Positions 17,476 through 27,913 of a stretch of 64,000 nt of DNA are shown one piece after another. Position 1 is the first letter of the stretch. Every line of letters starts with the position of its first letter. The notes below the pieces were generated by a model. The model saw only the letters and a program-made list of their open reading frames with translations, made no database searches and was not told where the DNA came from. Source of the stretch: Aquimarina intermedia (GTDB taxonomy: Bacteria > Bacteroidota > Bacteroidia > Flavobacteriales > Flavobacteriaceae); NCBI RefSeq assembly GCF_008124785.1, contig NZ_VNHU01000001.1, positions 310,001-374,000 of the forward strand. Direction: 5' to 3'. The position numbers and the translations under genes were made by a program.

Positions 17476-17550
17476 ATAAGGGGTGCTTTTTTTAAAGGCT
17501 GAGATTATACCCGATGAACCTGGGCAGGTAATGCTGCCAAGGGACGACGG
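17476..17550 (+). promoter_or_regulatory. TPP riboswitch (thi box) controlling the TonB-dependent receptor
   Basis: The conserved thi-box parts occur in order: AAGGGGTGC (17478-17486), GGCTGAGA (17497-17504), ACCCGATGAACCTG (17509-17522), GGCAGGTAATGCTGCC (P4/P5 arm) and AAGGGA (17539-17544). Spacing is normal for a thiamine pyrophosphate aptamer. It lies about 145 nt upstream of the receptor start, and a long hairpin with a T-run follows it. Confidence 0.93.
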
Positions 17551-17580
17551 TGTCAACAGATCTAGTGATCTTTTGATAAC

Positions 17581-17640
17581 GAGTGATAGGAGTATATAGA
17601 GATCATTGATATGAACTCTACTCAAATCACTCACTTTTTA
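17581..17640 (+). terminator. Terminator-like expression platform of the first TPP riboswitch
   Basis: A nested hairpin: GAGTGAT (17581-17587) with ATCACTC (17626-17632), GAGTA (17590-17594) with TACTC (17619-17623), GAG with CTC, and TCAT with ATGA around a TGAT loop. It is followed by ACTTTTTA. It lies between the aptamer and the receptor gene, so it probably ends transcription when TPP is bound. Confidence 0.65.
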
Positions 17641-17693
17641 AGCAATAATAAATCATAGAATAATTACCCCTTTTATTCGTAATAGTTTTACGA

Positions 17694-19877
17694 ATGAAAA
17701 ATAGTATATTCATAGCATTCAGTTTTTTGAGCACTTGTGCCGCTTTTGCGCAAACCGTCCAAAATGACAGCATCCCTCCAGTATCAGAAAAATTGGAGGA
17801 AGTTTTAGTAAAAGCTGTTCGTGTGGAAGCTGACTCGCCAATAACGCATTCTAACCTTTCAAAGAAAGAAATTGAAACCCGTAACTTGGGACAGGACATC
17901 CCTGTTTTATTAAATTATCTTCCGGGAGTAGTCACTGCATCTGATGCAGGTGCAGGTGTGGGGTATACCTATATACGTGTGCGAGGAAGCGATGCTTCGC
18001 GAGTGAATGTAACACTTAACGGAATTCCATTTAATGATGCCGAGAGCCAGGGAACATTTTGGGTCAATTTACCTGATTTTTCTTCGTCAATTGAAAACTT
18101 GCAACTGCAACGCGGTGTGGGAACCTCTACAAATGGCTCCGGCGCATTTGGTGCCAGTTTAAATTTGCTAACCGATGCAGTTTCAAAAGAAGGCTACGGA
18201 GAAATTGCGAATTCCTTCGGTTCTTTTAACACCAGAAGACACAATGTAAAATTTAGTACCGGACTCCTTAATGAGCATATCGAAATAGCGGGTAGACTTT
18301 CAGCGATAGCATCAGATGGATATGTTGACCGGGCATCGTCGGATTTAAAATCATATTACCTTCAGGGTTCCTATGTTGATGATAATACATTGATCAAGGC
18401 CATCACTTTTGGAGGGCACGAAATAACCTATCAATCATGGAACGGAGTCGACCCAACAACTTTAGAAGAAAATAGAACGTTCAATTCTGTTGGTGCATAT
18501 ACTGACGAAAACGGGAACAATCGTTTTTATGATAACGAAGTAGATAACTATAAGCAAGATCACTATCAATTGCATTGGAATCAAAAATATAATAACCACT
18601 GGTCGACAAACCTGGGACTAAATTATACCTACGGAAGGGGCTATTTCGAACAATACAAGGAAGATCAGGACTTTGAGACCTATGATTTTGAACCAATAGT
18701 TGTAGGAACAGACTCCATAAATACTACTGACTTAATACGCAGGCGTTGGTTAGACAATGATTTTTACGTAGTAAATGCTTCCGCCAATTATAAAAATAAT
18801 GCAATTGATATCGATTTCGGTGCTTTTTATAGTTATTACGACGGAGATCATTTCGGTGAAGTAATTTGGGCTCAAAATGCAGGAGGTTCAGAGATACGCG
18901 ATCGTTATTATTTTGGTAACGGTAAGAAGGAAGAAATATCAATTTTTAGTAAAGCTACGTACAAAATCAACAATAAGTGGAGTGCATTTTTAGATTTGCA
19001 AGGGCGTTTTGTTGCTTATGAAACTAGCGGTTTAACTTCTGACAGGGCTCCGCTAGAGGTTGATGAGCGCTATGATTTCTTTAATCCAAAGTTGGGAGCT
19101 ACCTACCAATTAAACACCTCCAATCAACTGTATGCTTCATACGCTGTGGCTAACAGGGAACCACGTAGAGCGGATTTTGAAAATAAAATTTATACTGCCG
19201 AACGGTTAAATGATATAGAACTGGGCTGGAGATTTCAAAAAACTAAAACAATCATCAATGCTAATATCTATTATATGTGGTATCAGGATCAGTTGGTGCT
19301 TACCGGAGCGTTGGATGATACTGGTAATTTTGAGAGAACTACCAGTGGAGAAAGTTATAGGTTAGGAATCGAGATAGATGCTGATTTTACTATAACCGAT
19401 CAGTTGAGTATTAAACCGAACATTGCACTAAGTACAAATAAAAATAAAGATTTTGTCACTACACGAGACGGTGGTTTAGTGGAGCTCGGAGATACTGATA
19501 TTTCGTATTCACCTTCATTAGTGGCAGGAAATATGATTCTATACCGTCCGCTAAAAAATTTGCAAATTGGATTTTTATCTAAATATGTGGGAGAACAATA
19601 CATGGGGAACATAGATAGCGAAACTTCAAAGTTAGATGCTTTTTTTGTGAATGATCTCAATATCGTTTATGAGCTGAACAAGGTTCCTGTATTTAAATCT
19701 ATCGCATTAACAGGATTGGTAAACAACGTTTTTGATGAAATCTATGAGTCTAATGGATATTTTTATACGTATGACGATGATTTTAGTACTCCGGGAACCA
19801 CTACCACAGTAGAAGGTGTTGGATTTTATCCACAAGCCGGTATCAACTTTTTGGTAGGGGCGACTTTAAAATTTTAA
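17694..19877 (+). CDS. TonB-dependent receptor, probable thiamine outer-membrane transporter
   Basis: A 727-residue outer-membrane receptor with a signal peptide (cleaved near CAAFAQ), a plug domain at about 40-160 (LLNYLPGVVTASDAG; IRVRGSDASRVNVTLNGIPFNDAESQG; LNLLTD) and a long beta-barrel ending in a terminal phenylalanine (FLVGATLKF). It lacks the N-terminal carboxypeptidase-like domain of SusC proteins. The substrate is inferred from context: a TPP riboswitch precedes it and the thiamine biosynthesis operon, with its own TPP riboswitch, follows 70 bp later. TPP-controlled receptors of this kind have been proposed for thiamine uptake in Bacteroidetes. Confidence 0.88.
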   Translation: MKNSIFIAFSFLSTCAAFAQTVQNDSIPPVSEKLEEVLVKAVRVEADSPITHSNLSKKEIETRNLGQDIPVLLNYLPGVVTASDAGAGVGYTYIRVRGSDASRVNVTLNGIPFNDAESQGTFWVNLPDFSSSIENLQLQRGVGTSTNGSGAFGASLNLLTDAVSKEGYGEIANSFGSFNTRRHNVKFSTGLLNEHIEIAGRLSAIASDGYVDRASSDLKSYYLQGSYVDDNTLIKAITFGGHEITYQSWNGVDPTTLEENRTFNSVGAYTDENGNNRFYDNEVDNYKQDHYQLHWNQKYNNHWSTNLGLNYTYGRGYFEQYKEDQDFETYDFEPIVVGTDSINTTDLIRRRWLDNDFYVVNASANYKNNAIDIDFGAFYSYYDGDHFGEVIWAQNAGGSEIRDRYYFGNGKKEEISIFSKATYKINNKWSAFLDLQGRFVAYETSGLTSDRAPLEVDERYDFFNPKLGATYQLNTSNQLYASYAVANREPRRADFENKIYTAERLNDIELGWRFQKTKTIINANIYYMWYQDQLVLTGALDDTGNFERTTSGESYRLGIEIDADFTITDQLSIKPNIALSTNKNKDFVTTRDGGLVELGDTDISYSPSLVAGNMILYRPLKNLQIGFLSKYVGEQYMGNIDSETSKLDAFFVNDLNIVYELNKVPVFKSIALTGLVNNVFDEIYESNGYFYTYDDDFSTPGTTTTVEGVGFYPQAGINFLVGATLKF

Positions 19878-19948
19878 ACAACCAATAAGGGAACTATTGA
19901 ATTATTTAGGGGTAAATATTGATTTAGTTTCCTTATTTTTATAACATA

Positions 19949-20033
19949 AACTTTGGGGGTGTCCTTAACTTAGGTTAGGTCTGAGAAATACCCTTTGAAC
20001 CTGATGCGGCTAATACCGCCGAAGGGAAAAGTT
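19949..20033 (+). promoter_or_regulatory. TPP riboswitch (thi box) controlling the thi operon
   Basis: The outer P1 stem is AACTTT (19949-19954) with AAAGTT (20028-20033). Between them are GGGGGTGTCC, CTGAGAAATACCC (19981-19993), TTTGAACCTGATGCGG and TAATACCGCCGAAGGGAAA, all in normal order for a TPP aptamer. It starts about 70 bp after the receptor gene and lies 88 nt before thiS. Confidence 0.95.
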
Positions 20034-20059
20034 ACTATGCAATGTTTTTGCAATAGTAA
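20032..20059 (+). promoter_or_regulatory. Hairpin overlapping P1 of the second TPP riboswitch
   Basis: TTACTATGCAA (20032-20042) pairs with TTGCAATAGTAA (20048-20059) with one bulged base. It uses two bases of the aptamer's P1 3' strand and lacks a following T-run. It may belong to the expression platform. Confidence 0.4.
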
Positions 20060-20120
20060 ATTCTTCTACGACATATTAGTTATGTCCCTCTTGAAGTTTA
20101 TGGTTACTAATATTTATTAT

Positions 20121-22218
<2,098 letters not shown>

Positions 22219-22268
22219 TATGCGAATAAAAAGCGTATGAATTAAAATGAATTTTTAATACTATCTCA

Positions 22269-22874
22269 ATGCTCATTGTTTTGACATCAGAAAAAGAACT
22301 TGACGACGAAGCAACTAAAATCAATCAATTGTTTGATCATGGGTTAGAATATTTGCATGTACGTAAGCCCTCTATGAATGTAAACGGTTACCGATATTTG
22401 TTGAATGCTATTAATCCGGATTATTATAAGAAAATAATGTTGCACCAGTTTCATGAACTTGTAGTAGAATTCGATTTAAGGGGTATCCACCTGCAGGAGC
22501 AACAACGTATTGATTTAGGAGATAAATTGAAGGAGTATGTGTTGGACTTCATCCTGTATGATTATAAAGTAAGCAGTTCTTTTCATAATCCACAAGATAT
22601 ACTGGCCTCCCCTATTCACTACGACTATATGTTACTCAGTCCTGTTTTCGATGCTATATCAAAAACAGGGTATAAGGGCAAATCTTTTAACGTATCTAAT
22701 ATAAAAGAGTTTGTTATTGGGTTGGGCGGAATTGATGAGAAAACTATGGCTACAGCTTTTCATCTTGGGTTTAAAGGAGTAGGCGTATTGGGTAGTATTT
22801 GGAATACAACGGATTTTTTGGAGAGTTTCAATACTATAAAAAATGCTTATAACTGCACAAAGCTAAATAAATGA
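22269..22874 (+). CDS. ThiE-like paralog, probable TenI-type thiazole tautomerase
   Basis: A 201-residue TIM-barrel protein of the ThiE/TenI family. Compared with the true ThiE two genes later, several active-site positions differ: the QLRxK strand reads LHVRKP, the metal-binding NDxxxIA segment is replaced by LHQFHELVVEFD, and the phosphate loop reads LLSPVFDAISKTGYKGK. It keeps a histidine in SSFHNPQ at the region holding the TenI catalytic histidine. In an operon already containing thiE, thiazole tautomerase is the likeliest role, but this is inference. Its stop overlaps the start of thiD. Confidence 0.72.
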   Translation: MLIVLTSEKELDDEATKINQLFDHGLEYLHVRKPSMNVNGYRYLLNAINPDYYKKIMLHQFHELVVEFDLRGIHLQEQQRIDLGDKLKEYVLDFILYDYKVSSSFHNPQDILASPIHYDYMLLSPVFDAISKTGYKGKSFNVSNIKEFVIGLGGIDEKTMATAFHLGFKGVGVLGSIWNTTDFLESFNTIKNAYNCTKLNK

Positions 22875-23635
22875 AAATGAAGTCAGTAGAGAAAAGACCT
22901 TTTGTGCTAACTATAGCGGGATTTGACCCTTCTGGTGGTGCAGGACTGACAGCTGATATCAAAACTTTTGAAGTGCTGAAAGTGTATGGTTTAGCGGTAT
23001 GTACAGCCAACACTGTGCAAGATGATACTGAGTTTCAATCATGTCACTGGACAGATATCGACGTAATGAAGAATCAAATTGATATACTTTTCAAACGATT
23101 TACTATCGATGTTGTCAAAATTGGAATTTTTGAGAATTGGAGTGTGTTAAATCAACTTTTAGATATTGTATTGGTAAAAAACAGCAAAATCAAAATTATA
23201 CTCGATCCTGTGTTGAGCTCCAGTTCCAATTTTAGTTTTCATAACAATATGATTGAGTTTGATGAAGTTTTAGGAAGAGTATACCTACTGACACCTAATT
23301 TTAATGAAATTCAAACACTATATCCGGAGAAAACAATAGAAGCAACGGTGAAGCTGATTAGCAATAGTACCAATATTCTTTTAAAAGGTGGTCATAGAAA
23401 AGATTCTGTTGGGCAAGATGAGTTGTTCTTAACCGACGGTACGCATATTATTTTTGAACCCTTTAATAAGAATTGTTTCGAAAAACATGGAAGTGGATGT
23501 GTCTTATCATCTGCAATCGCTGGATATTTGGCTTTAGGTTCTTGCCTAGAGGAAGCCTGCAGAAAAGGAAAGCAATATATTGAAACCTTTTTAACCTCAA
23601 ACGAAAGCCTTTTAGGTTATCATCAACGATACTAA
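22871..23635 (+). CDS. thiD: Hydroxymethylpyrimidine / phosphomethylpyrimidine kinase ThiD
   Basis: A 254-residue ribokinase-fold enzyme that phosphorylates HMP and HMP phosphate to give the pyrophosphate used by ThiE. Signatures are TIAGFDPSGGAGLTADIKTFE near the N-terminus, the ATP-site LLKGGHRKD, and the catalytic-base region KHGSGCVLSSAIAGYLALG. It overlaps the previous gene by 4 bp. It is a little shorter than the usual 265 residues but complete. Confidence 0.93.
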   Translation: MKMKSVEKRPFVLTIAGFDPSGGAGLTADIKTFEVLKVYGLAVCTANTVQDDTEFQSCHWTDIDVMKNQIDILFKRFTIDVVKIGIFENWSVLNQLLDIVLVKNSKIKIILDPVLSSSSNFSFHNNMIEFDEVLGRVYLLTPNFNEIQTLYPEKTIEATVKLISNSTNILLKGGHRKDSVGQDELFLTDGTHIIFEPFNKNCFEKHGSGCVLSSAIAGYLALGSCLEEACRKGKQYIETFLTSNESLLGYHQRY

Positions 23636-23664
23636 ACTTTTACTACCTAACCAATTAAACATTT

Positions 23665-24285
23665 ATGCATCAACTACAGTATATTTCTCAGGGTTTAACT
23701 CCCGAAGATCACCTTCTTAATATAGAGCGAGTGTGCAAAGCAGGAGTAAGATGGATACAACTTCGACTAAAAAACGTTGATCTTGCTATTCATTTAAAAA
23801 CAGCGTTGCAGTGCCGGGTACTTTGTGATCAATTCGAAGCAATTTTAATTATTAACGACGCAGTGGGTATTGCAAGAGCTTCGCAAGCCGATGGTGTACA
23901 CCTGGGGACTCATGATATGACTATAAAAGAGGCTCGTAAAATATTAGGAAATAATGCTATCATAGGAGGGACAGCCAACACAGCAGAGGATTGTATAAAA
24001 CTTTTTGAGGAGAAGGTGGATTATGTGGGTTTGGGACCGTTACGCTATACAGCTACTAAAAAAGATTTGAGTCCGGTACTGGGTTTCATGGGATATCAGG
24101 AGATTTTGGACACAATTAAACATCATAAGCTTAAAGTTCCTGTGGTTGCTATTGGAGGCATCACAGAGAATGATGTAGAATTATTAATGAGAACAGGAAT
24201 ATCAGGAATTGCAGTATCAAGCTTGTTGACGAAGGGAGACTCTTTTGATGAAAAAATAAATGCGCTCAAAAACCTAATCGCATAG
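23665..24285 (+). CDS. thiE: Thiamine-phosphate synthase ThiE
   Basis: A 206-residue TIM-barrel enzyme that joins HMP pyrophosphate and thiazole phosphate. Substrate and metal residues are present: WIQLRLK (pyrophosphate contacts), IINDAVGIA (magnesium), DGVHLG, and the phosphate-binding [28 protein letters not shown] and [10 protein letters not shown] close the barrel. It is therefore the catalytically competent copy, in contrast to the paralog at 22269-22874. The start is ATG 23665, 29 bp after thiD. Confidence 0.93.
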   Translation: MHQLQYISQGLTPEDHLLNIERVCKAGVRWIQLRLKNVDLAIHLKTALQCRVLCDQFEAILIINDAVGIARASQADGVHLGTHDMTIKEARKILGNNAIIGGTANTAEDCIKLFEEKVDYVGLGPLRYTATKKDLSPVLGFMGYQEILDTIKHHKLKVPVVAIGGITENDVELLMRTGISGIAVSSLLTKGDSFDEKINALKNLIA

Positions 24286-24310
24286 ACCTGACTTTAAATT
24301 ACCACGCACT

Positions 24311-25078
24311 ATGGATATACTAAAGATTGCAAATAAAGAATTCTCATCCAGATTATTTACGGGAACGGGAAAATTTAGCTCTTCACAACTAATGAAGGAT
24401 GCACTGATAACAGCAGAAAGTGAGCTGGTTACAGTAGCGTTAAAACGCGTTGATATAACAAATAAGGATGAAGATATTGTCACATATCTGAAGCATCCCA
24501 AAATTAATTTGTTGCCTAATACGTCAGGAGTTCGATCTGCAAAAGAAGCGGTTTTTGCGGCGCAAATGGCTCGAGAAGCTTTAGAAACCAATTGGATTAA
24601 ACTTGAAATCCATCCGGATCCGAAATATCTGTTGCCCGATCCCATCGAGACATTACTCGCGGCAGAGGAGTTGGTAAAACTTGGTTTTGTGGTGATGCCA
24701 TATATTCATGCCGATCCAGTATTGTGTAAACGATTGGAAGAGGTGGGAGTGCAGTGTGTTATGCCTTTGGGATCCCCTATAGGCACTAATCAAGGGCTTA
24801 AAACATTGGATTTTTTAAAAATCATAATCGCTCAGAGCAATGTGCCGGTAATTGTAGATGCTGGGATTGGAAGCCCTTCGCATGCAGCTCATGCTATGGA
24901 AATTGGCGCCGATGCGGTTTTGGTAAATACCGCAATTGCCGTTAGTAAGAACCCGGTAGCCATGGCACAAGCATTTAAACTGGCGGTGCAGGCAGGACGA
25001 TTAGCATACACCTCAAAATTAGCTCCGCTTCGCGATACCGCTACAGCCAGTAGCCCATTAACCTCCTTTCTACAGTAA
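24311..25078 (+). CDS. thiG: Thiazole synthase ThiG
   Basis: A 255-residue TIM-barrel enzyme that builds the thiazole ring from deoxyxylulose phosphate, dehydroglycine and ThiS thiocarboxylate. The Schiff-base lysine is in [10 protein letters not shown] (near residue 45). Conserved blocks include [52 protein letters not shown] and [33 protein letters not shown]. It lies between thiE and thiH, its usual partner. Confidence 0.97.
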   Translation: MDILKIANKEFSSRLFTGTGKFSSSQLMKDALITAESELVTVALKRVDITNKDEDIVTYLKHPKINLLPNTSGVRSAKEAVFAAQMAREALETNWIKLEIHPDPKYLLPDPIETLLAAEELVKLGFVVMPYIHADPVLCKRLEEVGVQCVMPLGSPIGTNQGLKTLDFLKIIIAQSNVPVIVDAGIGSPSHAAHAMEIGADAVLVNTAIAVSKNPVAMAQAFKLAVQAGRLAYTSKLAPLRDTATASSPLTSFLQ

Positions 25079-25110
25079 TTTTTAATGTCAGACCCAGTAA
25101 CCCTATACGT

Positions 25111-26220
25111 ATGAAAACTTTTAGAGATCTATTTGACTCCTATACTTGGGAAGACGTTTTGCAGAGTATTTATCTAAAAAGAGAGACCGATGTTTTACAG
25201 GCACTAAGCTCAGACCAATTGGATTTAGAGGATTTTAAAGCGTTGTTATCACCGGCAGCACGTCCTTTTTTAGAAGAAATGGCGCAAAAAAGTAATAGGA
25301 CTACCAAAAATCGTTTTGGAAACACCATACAGATGTATGCACCCATGTATTTGAGTAACGAGTGTCAAAATATTTGTACCTATTGTGGTTTTAGTATGAC
25401 TAATAAAATACCCAGACGCACGTTGACAGATGCCGAAATTCTGAAAGAAGTAGCCTATCTCAAATCCAAAGGGTATGATCATATCCTTTTAGTAACGGGA
25501 GAGGCCAATAAGACCGTGGGTGTTGATTATATTAAAAATGCTATAGCACTTATTCGCTCTCACTTTACTAACATAACAATTGAGGTGCAACCGTTGGATC
25601 AGGAAGCATATGAACAACTCATTGAAGCAGGTCTTTATGCGGTACTCGTCTATCAGGAAACATATCATCAAAAAGAATATAAAAAACATCATCCTAAGGG
25701 CAAAAAGTCAAACTTTCACTATCGATTAGAGACTCCTGATCGCCTTGGTCGTGCTCAAATTCATAAAATCGGACTGGGAGTGCTTTTTGGTCTAGAGGAC
25801 TGGCGGGCTGACAGCTTTTTTACGGCACTTCATTTGCTTTATTTGCAAAAAACATATTGGAAGACAAAATATTCTATTTCATTTCCAAGATTGCGTCCAC
25901 ACAGTGGAGGTTTAGAACCTAAAGTTGAAATGACAGATGCAGATTTAGTGCAACTTATCTGCGCTTTTAGATTACTTGATGAAGATGTGGAATTGTCTAT
26001 GTCAACCCGGGAGAGTGAACTATTTAGAGAACATATAGTGGATTTAGGGATCACTTCGATTAGTGCGGCATCCAAGACCAATCCGGGGGGCTATGCTGTA
26101 GCACCTCAATCTTTAGAACAATTTGAGATCTCAGATGAACGTTCGACCGAAGAGGTTACGGCAATGCTAAGAGAAAAAGGACTTGAAGTAGTTTGGAAGG
26201 ATTGGGAGTATTTCAAATAA
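25111..26220 (+). CDS. thiH: 2-iminoacetate synthase ThiH
   Basis: A 369-residue radical-SAM enzyme that cleaves tyrosine to give dehydroglycine for the thiazole ring. The cluster motif CQNICTYC (CxxxCxxC) lies near residue 87, followed by GFSMTNKIPRRTL. Other blocks are HILLVTGEANKTVGVDYI, VYQETYHQKEYKKHHPKG and SFPRLRPHSGG. Using ThiH rather than the glycine oxidase ThiO means the oxygen-sensitive route is used. It lies 32 bp after thiG. Confidence 0.96.
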   Translation: MKTFRDLFDSYTWEDVLQSIYLKRETDVLQALSSDQLDLEDFKALLSPAARPFLEEMAQKSNRTTKNRFGNTIQMYAPMYLSNECQNICTYCGFSMTNKIPRRTLTDAEILKEVAYLKSKGYDHILLVTGEANKTVGVDYIKNAIALIRSHFTNITIEVQPLDQEAYEQLIEAGLYAVLVYQETYHQKEYKKHHPKGKKSNFHYRLETPDRLGRAQIHKIGLGVLFGLEDWRADSFFTALHLLYLQKTYWKTKYSISFPRLRPHSGGLEPKVEMTDADLVQLICAFRLLDEDVELSMSTRESELFREHIVDLGITSISAASKTNPGGYAVAPQSLEQFEISDERSTEEVTAMLREKGLEVVWKDWEYFK

Positions 26221-26238
26221 TGTAGAAGTAATTATAAT

Positions 26239-27300
26239 ATGTTATCTAAAAACGAAAAGAAACAATATAATAGGCACCTCATTCTTGAAGAAATTGGGAG
26301 TATGGGGCAAGAAAAATTAAAGCAGTTTAAAGTGCTGGTAGTAGGAGCAGGAGGATTAGGTTGTCCTGTTTTGCAGTACCTAACTGCTGCTGGTGTTGGT
26401 ACTATTGGAATCGTTGATGACGACGTTGTTGATCAAACAAATTTACAGCGTCAGGTGTTGTATACGGTCGATGATATTGGAAGCTCCAAGGTTGAGGTTG
26501 CTTCACAAAAACTCAAAAGACTTAATCCAAACATTGCTTTTGACATTTATAATGAGCGTTTAAATAAAGAAAATGTAGTAGCTATTTTCTCAAAGTTTGA
26601 CATTATCGTAGACGGAACCGATAATTTTCCTACTCGTTATTTGGTCAATGACGGGGCGGTGCTAGCAAATAAACCAGTAGTGTTTGGTTCTATTTTTAAG
26701 TTTGAAGGGCAGGTTTCTGTGTTTAATTACCAACATGGACCTACGTACCGGTGTCTCTTTCCGGAACCTCCGGGTGAAGATGCATTACCAAATTGTTCGG
26801 ACATTGGAGTGCTGGGGGTGTTACCGGGAATAATGGGAAGTTTAATGGCCAATGAAGTATTGAAGATGATACTGGATCTCGGGAAGTCATTGAACGGAAA
26901 ACTTTTATGTTTAGACGCACTAAGCCTGTATCAGCAGATAGTAACCTTCAGCAAAAATGAAAATAGTAAAATCACATCCCTTCAAGATGATTACCATATT
27001 TTTTGCGGAACTCAAGAAATACAAAGCATTAGCTTAGATGATTATCAGAATAAATGTAAAGAATATGTATTACTAGACGTAAGAACCATTTCAGAACACG
27101 AAAAGTTTAATATCGGCGGCTACCATATTCCGTTACATGACTTAGTAAATAAAGCAATGGAGCTACCTCATGATAAACCGGTTGTGGTGTGTTGTCAATC
27201 GGGCATACGTAGCAAAAAAGCCATTCAACTACTTTCAAACCTTAGAAAAGATCTTACATTATTGAATTTAGAAGGCGGGCTTAATCAATTTAGTTCGTAA
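26239..27300 (+). CDS. thiF: ThiF/MoeB-type adenylyltransferase fused to a rhodanese domain
   Basis: A 353-residue fusion. The E1-like domain (about 1-245) has the nucleotide motif GAGGLG (36-41), the QTNLQRQVLY segment, DGTDNFPTRYLVND and the Cys186 region PNCSDIGVLGVLPGI. The rhodanese domain (about 260-353) ends with active loop CQSGIRS (Cys319). It should adenylate the ThiS C-terminus, with the rhodanese relaying sulfur. Both zinc CxxC pairs have lost their first cysteine (Thr169/Cys172 and His253/Cys256). It is the last gene of the thi operon and overlaps the convergent lipoprotein gene by 11 bp. Confidence 0.9.
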   Translation: MLSKNEKKQYNRHLILEEIGSMGQEKLKQFKVLVVGAGGLGCPVLQYLTAAGVGTIGIVDDDVVDQTNLQRQVLYTVDDIGSSKVEVASQKLKRLNPNIAFDIYNERLNKENVVAIFSKFDIIVDGTDNFPTRYLVNDGAVLANKPVVFGSIFKFEGQVSVFNYQHGPTYRCLFPEPPGEDALPNCSDIGVLGVLPGIMGSLMANEVLKMILDLGKSLNGKLLCLDALSLYQQIVTFSKNENSKITSLQDDYHIFCGTQEIQSISLDDYQNKCKEYVLLDVRTISEHEKFNIGGYHIPLHDLVNKAMELPHDKPVVVCCQSGIRSKKAIQLLSNLRKDLTLLNLEGGLNQFSS

Positions 27301-27730
27301 TAGTAAGTCGGTTACCATCTCGGCGTATTGCATAGCGTACCAGTGGATATCCACCTTCGCCTTTTATCTGCTTTCCATTCACAATTTCGTACACATTAGT
27401 AGTGTTGTCACAGTTAGAAGATGCTTCGATTCCTTTGACCGTTAATGCAGAACATGAACTGGGAGTTATATTGGGATCGCTTAATTCAAAGGCTGAATAT
27501 AAAGTGTTGTCGATATTATAGATAATTACGCCCTTAACACCAACGCCAGCCAACGTTTCAACATAAGAATTGTTTGGAAACTTTAGCATATTGTACTGAG
27601 GTAAATCTAAATTAATACTATGGGTAAAATTTACAGAAGGAATAAATGGATTGCTTATTCTTGCATCATCATCACTAGCGCATGAAACCATCAAGAAAAC
27701 TAAAAGTAATGGTAAAGTAAAATATTTCAT
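27290..27730 (-). CDS. Lipoprotein with Rieske-like fold
   Basis: A 146-residue lipoprotein. The signal peptide ends in FLMVSCASDDD: the cysteine is the lipid site and the SDDD after it resembles the Bacteroidetes signal for lipoprotein surface exposure. The body resembles flavobacterial Rieske-like lipoproteins (LPQYNMLKFPNNSYV; GVKGVIIYNIDNTLYSAFELSDPNI; SSCSALTVKGIEASSNC; GKQIKGEGGYPLVRYAI). The paired Cys-x-His motifs for an iron-sulfur cluster are not present, so metal binding is doubtful. It is convergent with thiF, overlapping it by 11 bp. Confidence 0.65.
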   Translation of the reverse strand: MKYFTLPLLLVFLMVSCASDDDARISNPFIPSVNFTHSINLDLPQYNMLKFPNNSYVETLAGVGVKGVIIYNIDNTLYSAFELSDPNITPSSCSALTVKGIEASSNCDNTTNVYEIVNGKQIKGEGGYPLVRYAIRRDGNRLTITN

Positions 27731-27849
27731 TTTGATTAACTATTTTACAAATTTACCGTTTTAATCCTGTTTATCATATTGTTTTATGATTATGATAAAG
27801 CTCTTATCTAATGGACTAGCAAAAATTATTTACACCTATTAATTTTTCT

Positions 27850-27857
27850 TATATTTG
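27850..27857 (+). promoter_or_regulatory. -7 promoter element of greA
   Basis: TATATTTG is an exact match to TAnnTTTG. TTTA at 27829-27832, 17 bp upstream, is a near match to the -33 element. Transcription would start about 50 nt before the greA ATG. Confidence 0.65.
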
Positions 27858-27865
27858 TTAAGTTG

Positions 27866-27893
27866 AAGTCCCATGACAGTGGGATTTTTTCTA
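27866..27893 (+). terminator. Terminator-like hairpin in the greA leader
   Basis: AAGTCCCA (27866-27873) pairs with TGGGATTT (27880-27887), including one G-T pair, around a TGACAG loop, and is followed by TTTCTATTT. It begins within about 10 bases of the predicted transcription start and lies upstream of the greA start codon. Confidence 0.6.
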
Positions 27894-27913
27894 TTTATAT
27901 AAATGAAGGAATT

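Noticed and set aside
19995..20120. In-frame upstream extension of thiS.
   Set aside because: It would begin inside the TPP aptamer and has no resemblance to ThiS; ATG 20121 gives the normal length.
27863..27913. In-frame upstream extension of greA.
   Set aside because: It lies in the leader hairpin right after the promoter element; ATG 27914 gives the standard GreA N-terminus.
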